Assembly (NCBI GenBank): GCA_900317685.1
Contig: ONHQ01000015.1
Location: 1-62,041, forward strand
Source of the DNA: an uncultured Prevotella sp.
GTDB lineage: Bacteria > Bacteroidota > Bacteroidia > Bacteroidales > Bacteroidaceae
Direction: 5' to 3'
Length of the DNA stretch: 62,041 nucleotides
Shown piece by piece: positions 25,875-33,717 of the stretch (position 1 is the first letter of the stretch; every line of letters begins with the position of its first letter). Made by a program: the position numbers and the translations under genes. Under the pieces are notes generated by a model, which was not told the origin of the DNA, did not search any database, and worked only from the letters and a program-made list of their open reading frames with translations.

Positions 25875-25933
25875 CAAAAATAATATTTTTTTCGCAATAT
25901 GCCGCTTGTTCACAATTAAAAATAGTATCTTTG
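25875..25933. promoter_or_regulatory. Divergent promoters for the sirtuin and FKBP genes
   Basis: TATTTTTG on the minus strand (25875-25882) faces the sirtuin gene; TATCTTTG on the plus strand (25926-25933) faces the first FKBP gene. Confidence 0.55.
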
Positions 25934-25966
25934 CACATTATTTATAATTAGCTTCAAACAATAGAA

Positions 25967-26548
25967 ATGGACAAGACAAGTTACGCGCTGGGCATGAGCA
26001 TTGGTCATCAGCTCCAGCAGATGAACGCAACCGAACTGAATATCGACGATTTTGCAAAGGCCATCCGCGACATCTTTGCCGGAGAAGCTGCCATGACCGA
26101 CATGGACGCTCAGGCTGCCGTACAGGCTTTCTTCCAGCAGAAAGAGGAAGAGCAGGCCAAGGCTGCACAGGCCGAGGGACAGAAGTTCCTTGAGGAAAAC
26201 GCCAAGAAACCGGGCGTGGTCACCCTGCCCAGCGGACTGCAGTATGAAGTGCTGCGCGAGGGCGACGGCAAAAAGCCCAAGGCTACCGATCAGGTAGAGT
26301 GCCACTACGAGGGTACACTCATCAACGGACAGGTCTTTGACAGCAGTTATCGCCGCGGCGAGACAGCCACCTTCCCCCTCAACCAGGTCATCAAAGGATG
26401 GACAGAAGGCTTGCAGCTCATGCAGGAGGGTGCCAAATACCGCTTCTATATCCCTTACACTCTCGGTTATGGAGCCAACGGTGCCGGCCAGACCATCCCA
26501 CCTTACGCTACACTGATCTTCGATGTCGAACTCATCAAAGTGAAATAA
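25967..26548 (+). CDS. FKBP-type peptidyl-prolyl isomerase, cytoplasmic
   Basis: A protein of 193 residues with an N-terminal dimerisation domain (KTSYALGMSIGHQLQQM...) and a C-terminal FKBP domain from about 85 (VVTLPSGLQYEVLREGDGK, HYEGTLINGQVFDSSYRRG, VIKGWTEGLQLM, YIPYTLGYGANG, LIFDVELIKV). It has the FklB/Mip layout but no signal peptide, so it should act in the cytoplasm. It is the first of three tandem paralogues, each with a different N-terminus for a different compartment. Confidence 0.93.
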   Translation: MDKTSYALGMSIGHQLQQMNATELNIDDFAKAIRDIFAGEAAMTDMDAQAAVQAFFQQKEEEQAKAAQAEGQKFLEENAKKPGVVTLPSGLQYEVLREGDGKKPKATDQVECHYEGTLINGQVFDSSYRRGETATFPLNQVIKGWTEGLQLMQEGAKYRFYIPYTLGYGANGAGQTIPPYATLIFDVELIKVK

Positions 26549-26576
26549 CAAAAGATACAGAATAAAACATCAACTA

Positions 26577-27455
26577 ATGAAAAGTTTGAAAGTATTGGCT
26601 GCTTTAGCCATCGCCGCTGCCACATTCTCCGCTTGCGGCAATTCCACTCCAAAAGCTAATCTCAAGACCGACGTCGACTCACTGAGCTATGCCATCGGTC
26701 TCGCACAGTCGCAGTACGTGCGTCAGGCCATCCAGCAGGGCCAGGTCATCGACACAACCTACATGGATGAGTTTGTAAAAGGTATCAACGAAGGTGCCAA
26801 TGCAGGCGACGACAAAAAGCGCGCTGCCTACATCATGGGTCTGCAGATCGGTCAGCAGATCGCCACACAGCTCGTCAAGGGCGTCAACCATGAAGTCTAT
26901 GGCAACGACTCCACCAAGACCATCTCTCTGAAGAACCTCCTCGCAGGTTTCGTCACAGGTGCCACTGGCAAGAAGGGCCTCATGACTCCTGAGATGGCCA
27001 ACCAGGTTGCTCAGACCAAGATGGAGATCATCAAGAGCAAGACCATGATGAAGGAATACGGTGCCAACAAGGTTGCCGGTGAGAAGTTCCTCGCTGCCAA
27101 CAAGAAGAAACCGGGAGTTGTCACGCTGCCCTCCGGCCTGCAGTACAAGGTCATCAAGGAAGGACACGGCGCTATCCCCACAGACACCACTACCGTTACG
27201 GTCAACTACGAAGGCCGCACCATCGACGGCAAGATCTTCGAAAGCTCATATACCAACGGCCAAGGCCCTGTCACCATCCAGCCCAAGCAGTTTATCCCCG
27301 GTTGGACACAGGCTCTGACCCGTATGCCCGCTGGTTCTGTTTGGGAGGTTTACATTCCTCAGAGCTTAGCCTACGGTGCTCGTGAGGCCGGACAGATCAA
27401 GCCTTTCTCTACCCTCATCTTCAAGATTGAGCTGATCAAGGTAGGCGGCAAGTAA
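26577..27455 (+). CDS. FKBP-type peptidyl-prolyl isomerase, lipoprotein
   Basis: A protein of 292 residues. A lipoprotein signal peptide ends in ATFSAC, so it is anchored in a membrane. The Mip-like dimerisation domain (VDSLSYAIGLAQSQYVRQAI) covers residues 33-160 and the FKBP domain runs from about 180 (VVTLPSGLQYKVIKEGHG...FIPGWTQALTRMPAG...LIFKIELIKV). It lies 28 bp after the cytoplasmic FKBP gene and is clearly co-transcribed. It probably assists folding of exported proteins in the periplasm. Confidence 0.93.
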   Translation: MKSLKVLAALAIAAATFSACGNSTPKANLKTDVDSLSYAIGLAQSQYVRQAIQQGQVIDTTYMDEFVKGINEGANAGDDKKRAAYIMGLQIGQQIATQLVKGVNHEVYGNDSTKTISLKNLLAGFVTGATGKKGLMTPEMANQVAQTKMEIIKSKTMMKEYGANKVAGEKFLAANKKKPGVVTLPSGLQYKVIKEGHGAIPTDTTTVTVNYEGRTIDGKIFESSYTNGQGPVTIQPKQFIPGWTQALTRMPAGSVWEVYIPQSLAYGAREAGQIKPFSTLIFKIELIKVGGK

Positions 27456-27486
27456 TCATCTCGCCGTTCCTGTCACGACAAAATAT

Positions 27487-27537
27487 TCACCCCCTCCAGG
27501 CTGCACTCCTCAAGGAGACAGTCAGAAGGGGGATTTT
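27487..27537 (+). other. Structured spacer between FKBP genes
   Basis: ACCCCCTCC pairs with GAAGGGGG across a branched loop that includes the palindrome CTCCTCAAGGAG; GATTTTTAAAATCC follows. It could be a weak terminator, an attenuator or an mRNA-processing hairpin before the third FKBP gene. Confidence 0.45.
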
Positions 27538-27556
27538 TAAAATCCAACACTCTACA

Positions 27557-28567
27557 ATGAAAAAGATTCTAACCATAGCCACGCTGATCGTCTCAGCACT
27601 TGCCATCCTCCCCGCTCAGGCCGGCAACAACAAGAAAAACAAAAACAAAGACAAGAAGGCCGAGGCCTGCACCGAAGCTTGCTGCGCTCCCGTGAAACTC
27701 ACCTCCACGTCCGACTCCGTCAGCTACGCCGCCGGCTATGCAGCCACACGCGGTCTGCTGCCTTATCTGCAGCAGCGCCTGCATGTCGACACAGCCTATA
27801 TCAACGAGTTTGTACGCGGCTTCCGTGAGGCCGTCGCCAAAGCCAAGGATCCGGCCTACGGTGCTTACCAGGCCGGAACGACCATCGCCCAGCAAGCCAC
27901 AGAGAGCATTCTCCCAGGCATGGGACGCGAGTTCAAGGACAGCAAAGACTCTCTGCAGAGCAAACTCTTCTATGAAGGCTTCATCGCTGGCGTCAAGGGT
28001 GACACCACTATATATAAGGAGGCTACAGCCGCTAAGTATTTCGAGCAGAAAGCCGAGGCTGTCCGCAACGCCAAGAACGCCGCTTGGAAAGCCGAGAACG
28101 AGAAGTGGCTCGCCGACAACGCCACAAAGCCGGGCGTAGTAACCATGCCCGACGGACTGCAGTATAAGGTGCTCAAGGCCGGCAACGGCGCCAAGCCTGC
28201 CGCTGACCAGACCGTGGAAGTGAAGTACGAAGGCAAGACCATCGACGGCAATGTCTTCGACGCTACCGAAAAGCATGGCGGCAAAGGCACAGACAGCTTC
28301 CGTTGCGACCAGGTCATCAAAGGCTGGACTGAGGCGCTGACCAACATGCCTGTGGGCAGCAAGTGGGAAGTCTATATCCCGCAGAATCTCGCTTACGGCG
28401 AGAGAGAAGCCGGACAGATCAAGCCCTTCTCTACGCTGATCTTCACCATCGAGCTGGTTGGTATCGAGCAGCCCAAGGCCAACGACACCAAAGCCGACAG
28501 TGCCAAGAAAACGACTTCCGCCAAGAGCGCACCTGCTAAAAAGGCTGGCAAGAGAGGACGGAAATAA
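27557..28567 (+). CDS. FKBP-type peptidyl-prolyl isomerase with basic tails
   Basis: A protein of 336 residues with a signal peptide ending at LPAQA. A Lys/Asn-rich segment and a Cys cluster follow (NNKKNKNKDKKAEACTEACC), then the dimerisation domain (SDSVSYAAGYAATRGLLPYL), the FKBP domain (about 195-300) and a C-terminal Lys/Ala-rich tail ending KKAGKRGRK. The basic tails are unlike those of the two paralogues upstream and suggest binding to LPS, nucleic acid or another polyanion. The four closely spaced Cys may bind metal or form disulfides. Confidence 0.9.
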   Translation: MKKILTIATLIVSALAILPAQAGNNKKNKNKDKKAEACTEACCAPVKLTSTSDSVSYAAGYAATRGLLPYLQQRLHVDTAYINEFVRGFREAVAKAKDPAYGAYQAGTTIAQQATESILPGMGREFKDSKDSLQSKLFYEGFIAGVKGDTTIYKEATAAKYFEQKAEAVRNAKNAAWKAENEKWLADNATKPGVVTMPDGLQYKVLKAGNGAKPAADQTVEVKYEGKTIDGNVFDATEKHGGKGTDSFRCDQVIKGWTEALTNMPVGSKWEVYIPQNLAYGEREAGQIKPFSTLIFTIELVGIEQPKANDTKADSAKKTTSAKSAPAKKAGKRGRK

Positions 28568-28638
28568 TATGCTGTTTCTATACAAGTAGCTATGCAATAA
28601 GGCGGAACCGAAAGCTAAAAAGGTTCACATCCTTTACT

Positions 28639-28672
28639 AAATGCACGAATATTGCAAAATATTCGTGCATTT
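28639..28672 (+). terminator. Intrinsic terminator after the FKBP genes
   Basis: A perfect 15-bp stem (28639-28653 with 28658-28672) closed by a GCAA tetraloop and followed by TGTTGTTT. Confidence 0.88.
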
Positions 28673-28697
28673 TGTTGTTTATCTCGTTTTAATTGCC

Positions 28698-28705
28698 TAC
28701 TTTTG
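28698..28705 (+). promoter_or_regulatory. Promoter -7 box for the Lrp/AsnC gene
   Basis: TACTTTTG, 36 bp before the ATG. Confidence 0.55.
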
Positions 28706-28741
28706 CTTATTGGAAACAAGTTAGACATTATATAATTACCT

Positions 28742-29209
28742 ATGCAGATGGACAAAATCGACAACTTGGATAAGAAAATCCTTTCTATCCTCTCAAAGAA
28801 TGCACGTATTCCTTTCAAGGACGTTGCAGCCGAGTGCGGTGTCTCGCGTGCCGCCATTCACCAGCGTGTACAGCGCCTCATCGACAATGGAGTGATCCTC
28901 GGAAGCGGATTCGATATCAATCCCAAGAGCTTAGGATACAGCACCTGCACCTACGTAGGACTGAACCTGGAGCGCGGATCAATGTACAAAGACGTCGTCA
29001 AGCGCCTCGTCAACATCCCCGAGATCGTGGAGTGCCACTTCACCACAGGCCCCTACACCATGCTCATCAAAGCTTACGCGCGCGACAATGAGGAGCTCAT
29101 GGATCTGCTCAACAACAAGTTGCAGACCATCCCCGGCGTTGTCTCTACCGAGACGCTCATCTCTCTTGAGCAGAGCATCAAGCGCGAGATGCCGGTCAAC
29201 CATGACTAA
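28742..29209 (+). CDS. Lrp/AsnC family transcriptional regulator
   Basis: A DNA-binding regulator of 155 residues. The N-terminal winged HTH (LDKKILSILSKNARIPFKDV, then AAECGVSRAAIHQRVQRLID) is followed by the RAM/AsnC ligand domain (VNIPEIVECHFTTGPYTMLI, then GVVSTETLISLEQSI), which forms octamers and usually senses amino acids. It is monocistronic: it has its own promoter and a hairpin after it. The target genes are unknown; the adjacent peptidase genes would suit amino-acid control but give no proof. ATG at 28748 is an alternative start. Confidence 0.93.
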   Translation: MQMDKIDNLDKKILSILSKNARIPFKDVAAECGVSRAAIHQRVQRLIDNGVILGSGFDINPKSLGYSTCTYVGLNLERGSMYKDVVKRLVNIPEIVECHFTTGPYTMLIKAYARDNEELMDLLNNKLQTIPGVVSTETLISLEQSIKREMPVNHD

Positions 29210-29240
29210 TTAGCAACCAACGTTTCTGATTTGCCAATGA

Positions 29241-29267
29241 GCAGAGCCCCCACTGACGAGGCTCTGC
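29241..29267 (+). other. Hairpin before the amidotransferase-dipeptidase gene
   Basis: An 8-bp stem, GCAGAGCC paired with GGCTCTGC, with an 11-nt loop, ending 1 bp before one candidate start codon (29269) and 19 bp before the other (29287). It may end the Lrp transcript or restrict translation of the next gene. Confidence 0.45.
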
Positions 29268-29268
29268 C

Positions 29269-31110
29269 ATGGCGATATTAGGTCGAATGAAATTCAAAAA
29301 CTTTTCTCTGGCGCAAAACCTCAATGAGGTCTACGCCGCTTTTCCCGAAGCGAAGCAGAAGCCGCTCATCGGTCTGACGACCAATTTCAGTGACGGCGAC
29401 GCCACGATTCGGGACAGATACTATATGCAGGTGGTCAAAGCCGGTGGCACGCCGGTGCTCATCCCCCCTGTCGATGACAACGACACCCTTGTCAACACGC
29501 TCGAGCATCTCGACGGACTGTTGCTCACCGGTGGCGCTGACTTCAACCCATTGTGGTGCGGTGAGGAACCGGCACCGCAACTCCACCATATCAACGCACA
29601 GCGCGACCGAGCCGAACTCATGCTCACCCGTCTGGCCTACAACCGCCAGATACCTATGCTCGGCATCTGCCGCGGCATACAGACGCTGGCCATGGCCCTC
29701 GGCGGAAAGGTACTGCAGGACATCGCCCTGACCAATACCAACCGCATGAGCAGTCCCGTGAAGCACTCGCAGGACGCTGACCGCGAGGAACCGACGCACT
29801 CGGTGGAGCTCGCCGAAGGTTCGGTGCTCGCCAGCCTCTATGGCAGTGGGCGCATCTATGTCAATTCTTTCCACCATCAGGCGGTAGGAGAGCCGGGCGA
29901 GAAGTTCCGTGTGACGGCCAAAGCTCCCGATGGTGTCATTGAGGCCATTGAGAGCACTGAGTTCAAAGGCATCATGGGCGTGCAGTGGCATCCCGAGTGG
30001 CTCGGCGAAGAAGGGCTGCCCGTCTTCCAGTGGCTCGTCAGAGAGGCCGAGCTGTTCCACAAAGCCAAACAGCTTCATGAGCGCATCCTGACGCTCGACA
30101 CCCATTGCGACACCCCGATGTTCTTCCCTCAGGGCGTGCGCTTCGACCAGCGTGACCCGCGGATTCTCTACGATTTGCACAAGATGACCGACGGCCGGCA
30201 GGATGCCGTCATCATGGTGGCTTATCTGCCACAGCCCAAACTCGGTCAGCAATTCTCGCAGACTGTCGACATCGCAGGCATTCTCAAGCACAACCCCGAC
30301 ATGCAGGGCATCAGCAACCAGCTGTCGCCGATGGCCTACGCCGACCTAATCTTCGACAAGCTCGAACGCATCGTCGACGAGCAAAGTCAGTATATCAGCG
30401 TGGCCCGCACACCTGCCGACCTCTATGAGGACAAGCGTCAGGGACGCAAGAGCATCATGTTTGGCATCGAAAACGGACTGGCACTCAACCACGATGTCGC
30501 CAACGTGCGCCACTTCGCCCAGCGCGGCGTGGTCTATATCACGCTTTGCCACAACGGCGACAACGACATCTGCGACTCGGCCCGCGGCTGCAACACCCAC
30601 AACGGCGTGTCGCAGTTTGGTGAGAAAGTCATCCAGGCCATGAACGCCGAAGGCATTATGGTCGATCTCAGCCACGCCGCCGAGAAATCGTTCTACGACG
30701 CCCTTGACATCAGCCGCACACCGATTGTCTGCTCGCACAGCAATTCGCGTGCGCTCTGCGACGTGCCCCGCAACCTCACCGACGACCAGCTGCGAGCCCT
30801 CGCCCGCAAAGGCGGAGTAGCCCATGTCACGCTCTATCATGGCTTCCTGCGCAAGGATGGCGAGGCCACAGTGCTCGATGCTATCGAGCATCTCGAGCAC
30901 GCCATCGACATCATGGGCATTGACCATGTGGGCATTGGCACAGATTTCGACGGCGACGGCACCGTGCGTGGATGCGCCGACGCGTCGGAACTGATCAACT
31001 TCACCATGCAGTTGCTCCGCCGCAGATACAGCGAACGTGACCTCGTGAAGATTTGGGGCGGCAACTGGCTGCGCGTCATGGCACAGGTACAGGCCGTCCG
31101 CAACCAATAA
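29269..31110 (+). CDS. Fused class I amidotransferase-like (C26) and membrane dipeptidase-like (M19) protein
   Basis: A two-domain cytoplasmic hydrolase of 613 residues. Residues about 30-260 form a gamma-glutamyl-hydrolase/PuuD-like domain with nucleophile Cys134 in LGICRGIQTL and His241/Glu243 in GVQWHPEW. Residues about 272-605 form an M19 renal-dipeptidase-like domain: DTHCD (His279, Asp281), GIENG, VDLSHA, CSHSNSRAL and GIGTDFDGD supply the zinc ligands. The first domain would cleave gamma-glutamyl bonds and the second dipeptides, which suggests stepwise breakdown of gamma-glutamyl peptides such as glutathione. ATG at 29287 (MKFKNFSLAQNLNEVY) is a likely alternative start. Confidence 0.87.
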   Translation: MAILGRMKFKNFSLAQNLNEVYAAFPEAKQKPLIGLTTNFSDGDATIRDRYYMQVVKAGGTPVLIPPVDDNDTLVNTLEHLDGLLLTGGADFNPLWCGEEPAPQLHHINAQRDRAELMLTRLAYNRQIPMLGICRGIQTLAMALGGKVLQDIALTNTNRMSSPVKHSQDADREEPTHSVELAEGSVLASLYGSGRIYVNSFHHQAVGEPGEKFRVTAKAPDGVIEAIESTEFKGIMGVQWHPEWLGEEGLPVFQWLVREAELFHKAKQLHERILTLDTHCDTPMFFPQGVRFDQRDPRILYDLHKMTDGRQDAVIMVAYLPQPKLGQQFSQTVDIAGILKHNPDMQGISNQLSPMAYADLIFDKLERIVDEQSQYISVARTPADLYEDKRQGRKSIMFGIENGLALNHDVANVRHFAQRGVVYITLCHNGDNDICDSARGCNTHNGVSQFGEKVIQAMNAEGIMVDLSHAAEKSFYDALDISRTPIVCSHSNSRALCDVPRNLTDDQLRALARKGGVAHVTLYHGFLRKDGEATVLDAIEHLEHAIDIMGIDHVGIGTDFDGDGTVRGCADASELINFTMQLLRRRYSERDLVKIWGGNWLRVMAQVQAVRNQ

Positions 31111-31139
31111 AGAATATGTTTGTAGAATCGTAAACAACG

Positions 31140-32183
31140 ATGACCCGAAAGAAAAGATCCATCCTTATCGTGACAAGCTGCTTATGTGTGGTCGCTGCCC
31201 TGGCAGTGGCCTTTTGGCCGGCAAAGACGGCATCGGTCGATGACACCGAGGATACAGAAGAAACAGAAAAGGTAGCACCCGTGGGGCCCGCCTTTAACGC
31301 TGACTCAGCCTACGCCTACACCAAGGCGCAATGCGACTTTGGCCCCCGCGACATGAACTCCAAGGGCCACGATGCCTGCGGCGAGTGGATCGTGGCACAG
31401 TTTGAGCGGCTCGGCTGCAAGGTGACGCGACAGAAAGCCGATCTCAAAGGCTACGACGGCACCATCCTCCACAGCATGAACATCATGGCGAGCTACAACC
31501 CCGCTGCCACCACGCGTATCATGCTCTGCGCCCACTGGGATTCACGTCCCTGGGCCGACAATGATCCCGACTCCACCAATTGGCACAAGCCCATCTTAGC
31601 GGCCAACGACGCTGCCAGCGGCGTGGCCGTGATGTTGGAACTGGCAAGACTGCTCGCCCAGAAGAGCGTTGCCGCCAAGCTGCCGCAAAACCTTGGCGTG
31701 GACTTCGTGTGCTTCGATGCCGAAGACTGGGGCACACCACAGTGGAGCGACAAGCAAGATGACGGAAGCTCGTGGGCACTCGGCGCGCAATATTTCTCCG
31801 CCAACCTGCCACAAGGCTACGCTCCGCGCTACGCCATCCTGCTGGATATGGTCGGCGGACAGGGGGCTCAGTTCTATCAGGAAGGCATGTCGAAACAATA
31901 TGCGCCCGAAATCGTGAAGAAGGTGTGGCGCGCTGCCCGTCAGGCCGGCTTTGGCAGTTTCTTCCCCAAGAGCGACGGCGGCATGATCACCGACGACCAT
32001 ATTCCCGTCAACCAAACGGCGAAGATTCCGTGTATCGACATCATTCCTTACTACCCCAACTGCCAGCAGAGCTCTTTCGGACCTACATGGCACACACTTG
32101 CCGACGACATGGAGCATATCGACAAAAACACGCTGAAAGCTGTCGGACAAACTCTCGTACAAGTCATCTTCTGCGAGAAATAA
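31140..32183 (+). CDS. M28-family protein, probable glutaminyl cyclase
   Basis: A protein of 347 residues with an N-terminal hydrophobic anchor (residues 8-26) and a zinc-hydrolase fold. The segments AHWDSRPWAD, ANDAASG (Asp157), FDAEDWG (Glu195) and TWHTLADD (His318) match the single-zinc site of animal-type glutaminyl cyclases, which related oral Bacteroidota also have, better than that of two-zinc aminopeptidases. It would convert N-terminal Gln of exported proteins to pyroglutamate in the periplasm. Several exported proteins in this window start with Gln after signal-peptide cleavage. The last codons and TAA stop are the first unit of a repeat array. Confidence 0.8.
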   Translation: MTRKKRSILIVTSCLCVVAALAVAFWPAKTASVDDTEDTEETEKVAPVGPAFNADSAYAYTKAQCDFGPRDMNSKGHDACGEWIVAQFERLGCKVTRQKADLKGYDGTILHSMNIMASYNPAATTRIMLCAHWDSRPWADNDPDSTNWHKPILAANDAASGVAVMLELARLLAQKSVAAKLPQNLGVDFVCFDAEDWGTPQWSDKQDDGSSWALGAQYFSANLPQGYAPRYAILLDMVGGQGAQFYQEGMSKQYAPEIVKKVWRAARQAGFGSFFPKSDGGMITDDHIPVNQTAKIPCIDIIPYYPNCQQSSFGPTWHTLADDMEHIDKNTLKAVGQTLVQVIFCEK

Positions 32184-32262
32184 AGACTCTCCTGCAAGAA
32201 ATGAAGATTGACTTCAGCGAGATATAAAGACCACCTTTAGCGAGATATAAAGACTAAAAAAG
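32173..32262. repeat. ~22-bp array that starts inside the glutaminyl-cyclase-like gene
   Basis: Four units of the form GCGAGAnATAAAGAC start at 32173, 32194, 32217 and 32240 (spacings 21, 23, 23). The first contains the last two codons (GAG AAA) and the TAA stop codon of the gene; the later units repeat the stop-containing stretch. Confidence 0.82.
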
Positions 32263-32292
32263 GCGCACCCCGTGGGGTGCGCCTTTTTTAGT
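32253..32292. terminator. Bidirectional terminator between convergent genes
   Basis: A 19-bp nearly continuous stem with A-tract and T-tract arms around the GC core GGCGCACCCC and a GT loop, between the M28 gene (+) and the HU gene (-). Confidence 0.92.
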
Positions 32293-32314
32293 ATCGTAAC
32301 GATAATTGTTTACA

Positions 32315-32590
32315 TTATTTGTTCACAGCCTCCTCGAATTCAGATCCTGCGTTGAACTTAACGACCTTCTTAGCAGCGATCTGGATCTTCTCACCTGTTG
32401 CGGGGTTGACACCCTGGCGAGCGGGACGCTCCTTGACAGCGAAAGTACCGAAGCCAACCAGCTGTACCTTGTCACCAGCGACCAATGCTTCCTTTACGGC
32501 TGCGATAGTAGCATCCAAAGCTTTTTTTGCACTCTCAGCGTTCAGGCCTGCGCCCTCTGCTACCTTTCTTACTAATTCTGACTTGTTCAT
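32315..32590 (-). CDS. HU-family DNA-binding protein
   Basis: A histone-like protein of 91 residues. It has the HU alpha-helical body (NKSELVRKVAEGAGLNAESA...ALDATIAAVKEAL) and the DNA-binding arms, marked by GFGTFAVKERPARQGVNPAT followed by GEKIQIAAKKVVKFNAG. It bends and compacts DNA as a dimer. It is monocistronic, with its own promoter and a strong shared terminator downstream. Confidence 0.96.
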   Translation of the reverse strand: MNKSELVRKVAEGAGLNAESAKKALDATIAAVKEALVAGDKVQLVGFGTFAVKERPARQGVNPATGEKIQIAAKKVVKFNAGSEFEEAVNK

Positions 32591-32642
32591 AATTTTACTC
32601 TATATTGGTGATTATTTAGTCTGAGTGATACAAATACGCTGA

Positions 32643-32650
32643 CAAATATA
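32643..32650 (-). promoter_or_regulatory. Promoter -7 box for the HU gene
   Basis: TATATTTG on the minus strand, 52 bp before the HU start. Confidence 0.5.
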
Positions 32651-32755
32651 GGGCATTCCTTTCACAAAACAAACAAAAAAACAAAAAAAATGAGATGGAG
32701 CTTGAAAAAAGGTCCTTATTCGCTGTGTTTATGGCTATATCAGAGACTTTTTTCG

Positions 32756-32763
32756 TAATTTTG
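32756..32763 (+). promoter_or_regulatory. Promoter -7 box for the rhomboid gene
   Basis: TAATTTTG, 48 bp before the ATG at 32812. Confidence 0.55.
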
Positions 32764-32811
32764 CAGCAGTTTTCACGCATTTCCATATAACAACAAAGAA
32801 ATCGCCGTATC

Positions 32812-33717
32812 ATGTTCAGAATACCAACAGTTACTAAGAATCTCCTTATCATCAACGTCCTGGCATTTCTTGCCATGAAGTTGCTCTTGCCTGTCACCGG
32901 CATTGACCTCAATAGCCTCTTCGGCTTGCACTTTTTCATGGCCTCTAATTTCCAGGTCTATCAGCTGGTCACCTACATGTTTATGCACGGAGGATGGGAG
33001 CATATCATCCTCAACATGTTCATGCTTTGGATGTTCGGCGCTGTCGTCGAACAGGTTTGGGGTGGAAAGAAGTTTCTTTTTTATTACATTTTCTGCGGCG
33101 TCGGCGCCGGTGTGATGCAAGAAATCGCACAGTTCTTCTGGGTCTATTTCATGCTCGACGGACAGCAGGCGCTCAGCCTGGGCGACTCGATCACCGTCAT
33201 GCATCAACTGTCCACGCAGCTCAACGGACTGACCACCGTGGGTGCCTCGGGCGGCATCTATGCCCTGCTGCTGGCCTTCGGGATGATGTTTCCCGACGAG
33301 AAGATGTTCATCATCCCCATCCCCATTCCCATCAAAGCCAAGTGGATGGTGCTCGGCTCCATTGCCATCGAGTTTTTCTCTGCCCTCTCCATGCCCGGCA
33401 GCAACGTGGCCCATCTGGCCCATCTCGGCGGCATGATCTTCGGATTCTTCCTCATCCGCTATTGGAGAAAACATCCCGGACAGTCCTACCGCCCCGGCAA
33501 CACGCAGTTCTTCTCCAATCTCAAGGCCAAATGGGACGCACGCTCGCAGCATCACAGCCATACTGAGCGCAGCGGTAATCCCGATTGGGACTACAACGCC
33601 AACAAGAGAGCCAACCAGGAAGAGGTCGACCGCATCCTTGACAAGATACGCAAGAGCGGATACGACAGCCTTACACGCGAGGAGAAACAAAAGCTCTTCG
33701 ACCAAAGCAAGAAGTGA
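32812..33717 (+). CDS. Rhomboid-family intramembrane serine protease
   Basis: A protein of 301 residues with six membrane helices. The catalytic Ser146 is in VGASGGIYA and the catalytic His is in NVAHLAHLGG (His201 or His204); the L1-loop HGGWEHIILNMFML and the WMFGAVVEQVWG segment are typical. A basic cytoplasmic tail ends in DRILDKIRKSGYDSLTREEK, the short helical domain common at the C-terminus of Bacteroidota rhomboids. It overlaps the EEP gene by 4 bp (ATGA). Substrates are unknown. Confidence 0.93.
   Translation: MFRIPTVTKNLLIINVLAFLAMKLLLPVTGIDLNSLFGLHFFMASNFQVYQLVTYMFMHGGWEHIILNMFMLWMFGAVVEQVWGGKKFLFYYIFCGVGAGVMQEIAQFFWVYFMLDGQQALSLGDSITVMHQLSTQLNGLTTVGASGGIYALLLAFGMMFPDEKMFIIPIPIPIKAKWMVLGSIAIEFFSALSMPGSNVAHLAHLGGMIFGFFLIRYWRKHPGQSYRPGNTQFFSNLKAKWDARSQHHSHTERSGNPDWDYNANKRANQEEVDRILDKIRKSGYDSLTREEKQKLFDQSKK

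Noticed and set aside
25842-25913. An upstream start for the sirtuin gene at 25913
   Set aside because: The added residues are Lys/Asn-rich without homology, and the only promoter box (25875-25882) lies inside that extension.
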